Part shown: piece after piece, positions 5,733 to 7,187 of the stretch
Numbering within the stretch: the stretch's first letter is position 1
Layout: every line of letters begins with the position of its first letter
From: an uncultured Oscillospiraceae bacterium
GTDB lineage: Bacteria > Bacillota_A > Clostridia > Oscillospirales > Oscillospiraceae
Direction of reading: 5' to 3'
Length of the DNA: 7,187 nucleotides
Assembly (NCBI GenBank): GCA_900757695.1
Contig: CAAEOU010000073.1
Location: 1-7,187 of the forward strand
Made by a program: the position numbers and the translations under genes
The notes under the pieces: generated by a model
Database searches by the model: none
Told to the model about the DNA's origin: nothing
Seen by the model: only the letters and a program-made list of their open reading frames with translations

Positions 5733-5951
5733 TTGGGAATTCGAAGTTGTAACACCGTAACACCTTGTAACACCCTTTTTGATATGTTTCTATAAAATAA
5801 AAAAATTGCGTGCGCACTTTTTTTAAAAATTCAAAGTTAAAAAATAGGTGTTACAGGTGTTACAGTTCTTTCAATCCGTTGCGGCGCAATGTTTATAGCG
5901 TAACACCAGACGTGTTACAAAACGGTTACTTAGTGTTACAAAGGAGAGACT
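5733..5951. other. Candidate replication origin or multi-site operator
   Basis: This 219-base non-coding region separates the helicase gene from the downstream accessory genes. It contains eight copies of GTAACAC/GTGTTAC on both sides of an AT-rich core (5776-5846, 58 of 71 bases A or T). Inside the core, GTGCGCAC (5810-5817) is a perfect 8-bp palindrome placed between an A7 run (5799-5805) and a T7 run (5818-5824). Repeats plus an easily melted segment next to a helicase gene are the usual make-up of phage and plasmid origins. The same layout could be an operator, since the last repeat touches the ribosome binding site of the next gene. I see no convincing promoter with properly spaced boxes. 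Confidence 0.55.
5749..5940. repeat. Iteron-like GTAACAC / GTGTTAC repeats, eight copies
   Basis: In the GTAACACC orientation, copies are at 5749-5756, 5757-5764 (tandem, 8-bp step), 5767-5774 and 5900-5907. In the opposite orientation, GGTGTTACA is at 5847-5855 and 5856-5864 (tandem, 9-bp step), and GTGTTACA at 5912-5919 and 5933-5940. A degenerate GGTTAC lies at 5924-5929. The copies at 5900-5906 and 5912-5918 form a perfect inverted repeat with a 5-base spacer (CAGAC). The left group points toward the AT-rich core from one side, and the first right-hand pair mirrors it from the other. A dimeric or multimeric DNA-binding protein is the likely reader; its identity is not shown. Confidence 0.8.
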
Positions 5952-6284
5952 ATGATATTTCCATTTGAAAGAGAAGCTGAGCAAGGGGCCCCCATGCCGG
6001 ACGGTTTATCTCTTCCAGATCAGCTTGCGTTCCGTTTTTTGTCCAGCATGTATGCAAGTATTAGAGCGGGATCTATAACCAGAGAACGGGCGATTTCTGA
6101 TAAGGGGAAAATGACGTATCAATATAATATAGCAAATGAATCCATGAAACAATGGAAGGAACTAGGGCAGCACTGGTCAAACATTATTAAGTATGTTGAG
6201 TTCGCACAAAGTCAATATAGAAAGAATCGTACTTTGGAAAATGCGGATGTACTAAGCAAGGCGTTAGATGGGGTGCTGATATGA
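5952..6284 (+). CDS. Unrecognised small phage protein (110 aa)
   Basis: The ATG at 5952 is preceded by AAAGGAG (5940-5946), whose first A is shared with the last GTGTTACA repeat. No family is recognised. The protein begins MIFPFEREAEQG, contains PDGLSLPDQLAFRFLSSMYA (residues ~16-35), then IRAGSITRERAISDKGKM, and ends with a helical, polar half (KQWKELGQHWSNIIKYVEF, QSQYRKNRTLENADVLSKALDG). It has no cysteine, no transmembrane segment and no signal peptide, so it is probably a soluble, mostly helical cytoplasmic protein. The SLPDQLAFRFLSSMYASIRAG start resembles N-terminal stretches I associate with small early phage proteins of Clostridia, but this is only an impression. Its position next to the repeats makes autoregulation or origin-related work possible but unproven. 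Confidence 0.7.
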   Translation: MIFPFEREAEQGAPMPDGLSLPDQLAFRFLSSMYASIRAGSITRERAISDKGKMTYQYNIANESMKQWKELGQHWSNIIKYVEFAQSQYRKNRTLENADVLSKALDGVLI

Positions 6285-6356
6285 TCACCAGAGACCCCTA
6301 GGGCATCAGCGGAGCGCTGGAAAGCAGTCAAGGAGGAATCGAACGATGTACGATAA
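6281..6356 (+). pseudogene. Possible frameshifted micro-gene
   Basis: ATG at 6281 overlaps the preceding stop codon in an ATGA arrangement and reads MITRDP before TAG at 6299-6301. Skipping a single C in the CCCC run (6295-6298) joins it to a frame reading RASAERWKAVKEESNDVR with TAA at 6354-6356. The joined product of 24 residues looks protein-like and would overlap the next gene by 11 bases, as neighbouring genes do here. I see no strong ribosome binding site for it. It may be a decayed gene, a +1 shift site (CCC before TAG), or chance. The segment also contains the palindrome CCCTAGGG (6296-6303) and a small hairpin (CAGCG/CGCTG, 6307-6319). Confidence 0.25.
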
Positions 6357-6627
6357 GACGCGCGCCCTTCTGGGCGACCACGAGGCGGCCAAGCGGCTGA
6401 CGGAGGCGGGGGTGCTGCTGGCGTGTCCGTTTTGCAAAGGACATGTACGTAGAGTAATTGGATTTGGCGGCCTGAATTTCTTCAAGTGCAAAAAGTGCGG
6501 AGCAGTAGTCAGTTTTGACAACGACTACTACAACACCCACAAAAATGAGGCAATTACTGCCTGGAACACCCGCGCTTCGATTCTGAGCGCGGAGGTATAC
6601 CGCCGCCCGCCGGAGGTATCGCCATGA
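6346..6627 (+). CDS. Lar-like restriction-alleviation family zinc-ribbon protein (93 aa)
   Basis: AAGGAGG (6330-6336) lies nine bases before the ATG. The body has the Lar-type pattern: LLACPFCKG (C27, C30), a short strand region, FKCKKCGAVVSF (C48, C51), and then NEAITAWNTRA at 67-77. The four cysteines form one zinc ribbon, and the closing EAI-x-AWN-x-R-A motif is the hallmark of this family in phages. E. coli Rac prophage Lar reduces type I restriction and enhances modification; most phage relatives are untested, so an anti-restriction role here is by family only. The first ~22 residues (KTRALLGDHEAAKRLTEAG) are a helical extension before the ribbon. The stop overlaps the next start by four bases (ATGA), indicating translational coupling. 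Confidence 0.78.
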   Translation: MYDKTRALLGDHEAAKRLTEAGVLLACPFCKGHVRRVIGFGGLNFFKCKKCGAVVSFDNDYYNTHKNEAITAWNTRASILSAEVYRRPPEVSP

Positions 6628-6851
6628 GACACCAATATACCCGCGTAGAGCTAGAATCCATCACCCAGGAGACCGCAATCTACATCGAGGGAGCAGGGAT
6701 AGCCCAGCTCCAATGGGGCGGGTTGGAGATTGCAGAGGGGTGCAGGGATGGATACCTCTACTGCAAGCACATCAAGCCGTTTAGCCTAGATCTGTACGGC
6801 CAATACTGGATGGCACTTGATGGGCCGCCGGAGAGGAAGGAGAACGCATGA
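6624..6851 (+). CDS. Small hypothetical phage protein (75 aa)
   Basis: The ATG at 6624 overlaps the upstream stop (ATGA) and has GGAGG at 6612-6616. No family is recognised. The protein has a charged N-terminus (MRHQYTRVELESITQET), a beta-prone middle (AIYIEGAGIAQLQWGGLEIA) with a single-cysteine pair, C40 and C47, and an aromatic end (LYGQYWMALDGPP) followed by a basic-acidic tail (ERKENA). C-terminal Y/W-rich segments of this kind are common in small proteins of phage accessory operons, but I cannot name a function. It is clearly part of the same coupled row of genes: its stop overlaps the next start by four bases, again as ATGA. Confidence 0.7.
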   Translation: MRHQYTRVELESITQETAIYIEGAGIAQLQWGGLEIAEGCRDGYLYCKHIKPFSLDLYGQYWMALDGPPERKENA

Positions 6852-7087
6852 AAACGATTTGCATTACTTGCAAAAATGACTGCAATAACGCCGGTACAAC
6901 GGCCAGAATTTCTTGGTGCCCTCAGTACAAACCGGGACGAATTTTGTCCAACGCCGACCGCATCCGGACCATGGGCGACGCAGATTTGGCGAGATGGCTT
7001 GAATACGAGGGTGGAGGAGCCTGTGCAGAGGTTTATGGGTGGCTGGCGTGGCTCCAGCAGCCAGCGGAGGAGGGCGAGCATGAGTAG
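6848..7087 (+). CDS. Small phage protein with NADRIRxM motif (79 aa)
   Basis: AAGGAG at 6837-6842 precedes the ATG by five bases. The N-terminus has a cysteine cluster (C5, C8, C12 and C24 in MKTICITCKNDCNN...SWCPQY) that could bind a metal ion. The middle carries LSNADRIRTMGDADLARWLE (residues ~33-52), a motif I recognise from many small phage proteins of Clostridia, where NADRIR-x-M-x-D-xx-L-A marks a short helical domain. The end (VYGWLAWLQQPAEEGEHE) matches the usual closing helix (cf. C..WLxxP) of such proteins. Function is unknown throughout the group. It overlaps the gene before by four bases and the gene after by eight. Confidence 0.75.
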   Translation: MKTICITCKNDCNNAGTTARISWCPQYKPGRILSNADRIRTMGDADLARWLEYEGGGACAEVYGWLAWLQQPAEEGEHE

Positions 7088-7187
7088 ACCCAAATATCCG
7101 TGGTGGGGCTATGTCCGGGAAATCCTTCGGCGGTACCCTGACTACACAACAGAAGCCGAAGCCGCGGCGGTTACATCTGCGATAGCA
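7080..7187 (+). CDS. Start of a phage protein, possibly a late transcription regulator (3' partial)
   Basis: GGAGGAGGG (7066-7074) is followed five bases later by ATG at 7080, inside the end of the preceding gene. Thirty-six codons are visible before the window ends, starting MSRPKYPWWGYVREILRRYP and continuing DYTTEAEAAAVTSAIA. The opening (S-R-P-K-Y-x-W-W-x-Y-V and an RRYP) resembles the N-terminus of clostridial prophage proteins of the ArpU/RinA-like group, which carry a sigma-region-4-like helix-turn-helix further on. That domain would lie outside the window, so the assignment rests on recall of the N-terminal pattern only. The gene itself is well supported by the ribosome binding site and the open frame. 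Confidence 0.6.
   Translation, partial: MSRPKYPWWGYVREILRRYPDYTTEAEAAAVTSAIA

Noticed and set aside
5747..5800. Possible promoter (TTGTAA or TTGATA with TATAAA/TAAAAT)
   Set aside because: Spacings of 6-8 or about 20 bases do not fit a sigma-70/SigA promoter, and the AT-rich context makes such matches expected.
5799..5824. Intrinsic terminator after the helicase gene
   Set aside because: The T7 run is present, but the preceding GTGCGCAC has no loop and alternative stems are only 3-4 bp, too weak for a normal terminator.
5747..5940. CRISPR array
   Set aside because: Repeats are only 7-9 bases, in both orientations and irregularly spaced, with no uniform spacers and no cas genes; the Cas4-like nuclease is part of a phage recombination block.

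Overview
The window looks like the early replication and recombination region of a tailed phage or prophage of a Gram-positive host, most likely a gut Clostridia species (Oscillospirales/Lachnospirales type). Supporting signs are strong AGGAGG-type ribosome binding sites in front of almost every gene, all genes on one strand, short or overlapping gene junctions, many small cysteine-rich proteins, and a gene set typical of clostridial prophages. The host assignment is inference; no integrase, structural gene or attachment site is present to prove the element type.

Layout. Positions 1-416 hold the 3' end of a pentapeptide-repeat protein with a DUF5758-like C-terminal domain. A strong hairpin (421-453) follows. 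Then comes a tightly packed block from 469 to 5732: a small basic protein; a zinc-ribbon miniprotein; a Sak4-like P-loop ATPase; a PD-(D/E)XK nuclease of the Cas4/RecB kind; a 38-residue Cys4 miniprotein; a DUF669-like protein with an SSB-type acidic tail; an ERCC4-domain nuclease; a CHC2 zinc-finger protein without the rest of a primase; and a 614-residue DUF927-type helicase starting at TTG. Junctions in this block overlap or are separated by 10 bases or less.

The only sizeable non-coding stretch, 5733-5951, holds eight copies of GTAACAC/GTGTTAC. These sit on both sides of an AT-rich core (58 of 71 bases A or T) that contains GTGCGCAC. It resembles an iteron-type replication origin, or a multi-site operator, placed directly after the helicase gene.

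Downstream (5952-7187) are small accessory phage genes: an unrecognised 110-residue protein, a Lar-like zinc-ribbon protein, two small hypothetical proteins, and the start of a gene that runs off the window. A possible frameshifted micro-gene lies at 6281-6356.

Working model (inference): the helicase and CHC2 protein act with the adjacent origin-like repeats to start replication. The SSB-like protein coats single strands, Sak4 anneals or exchanges strands, and the two nucleases process ends and branched intermediates. No DNA polymerase is encoded here, so one would have to come from the host or from outside the window. The module is unusual in detail, but each main component belongs to a recognisable family. 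The least explained items are the repeat array, the gene at 5952-6284, and the overlapping cysteine-rich miniproteins.
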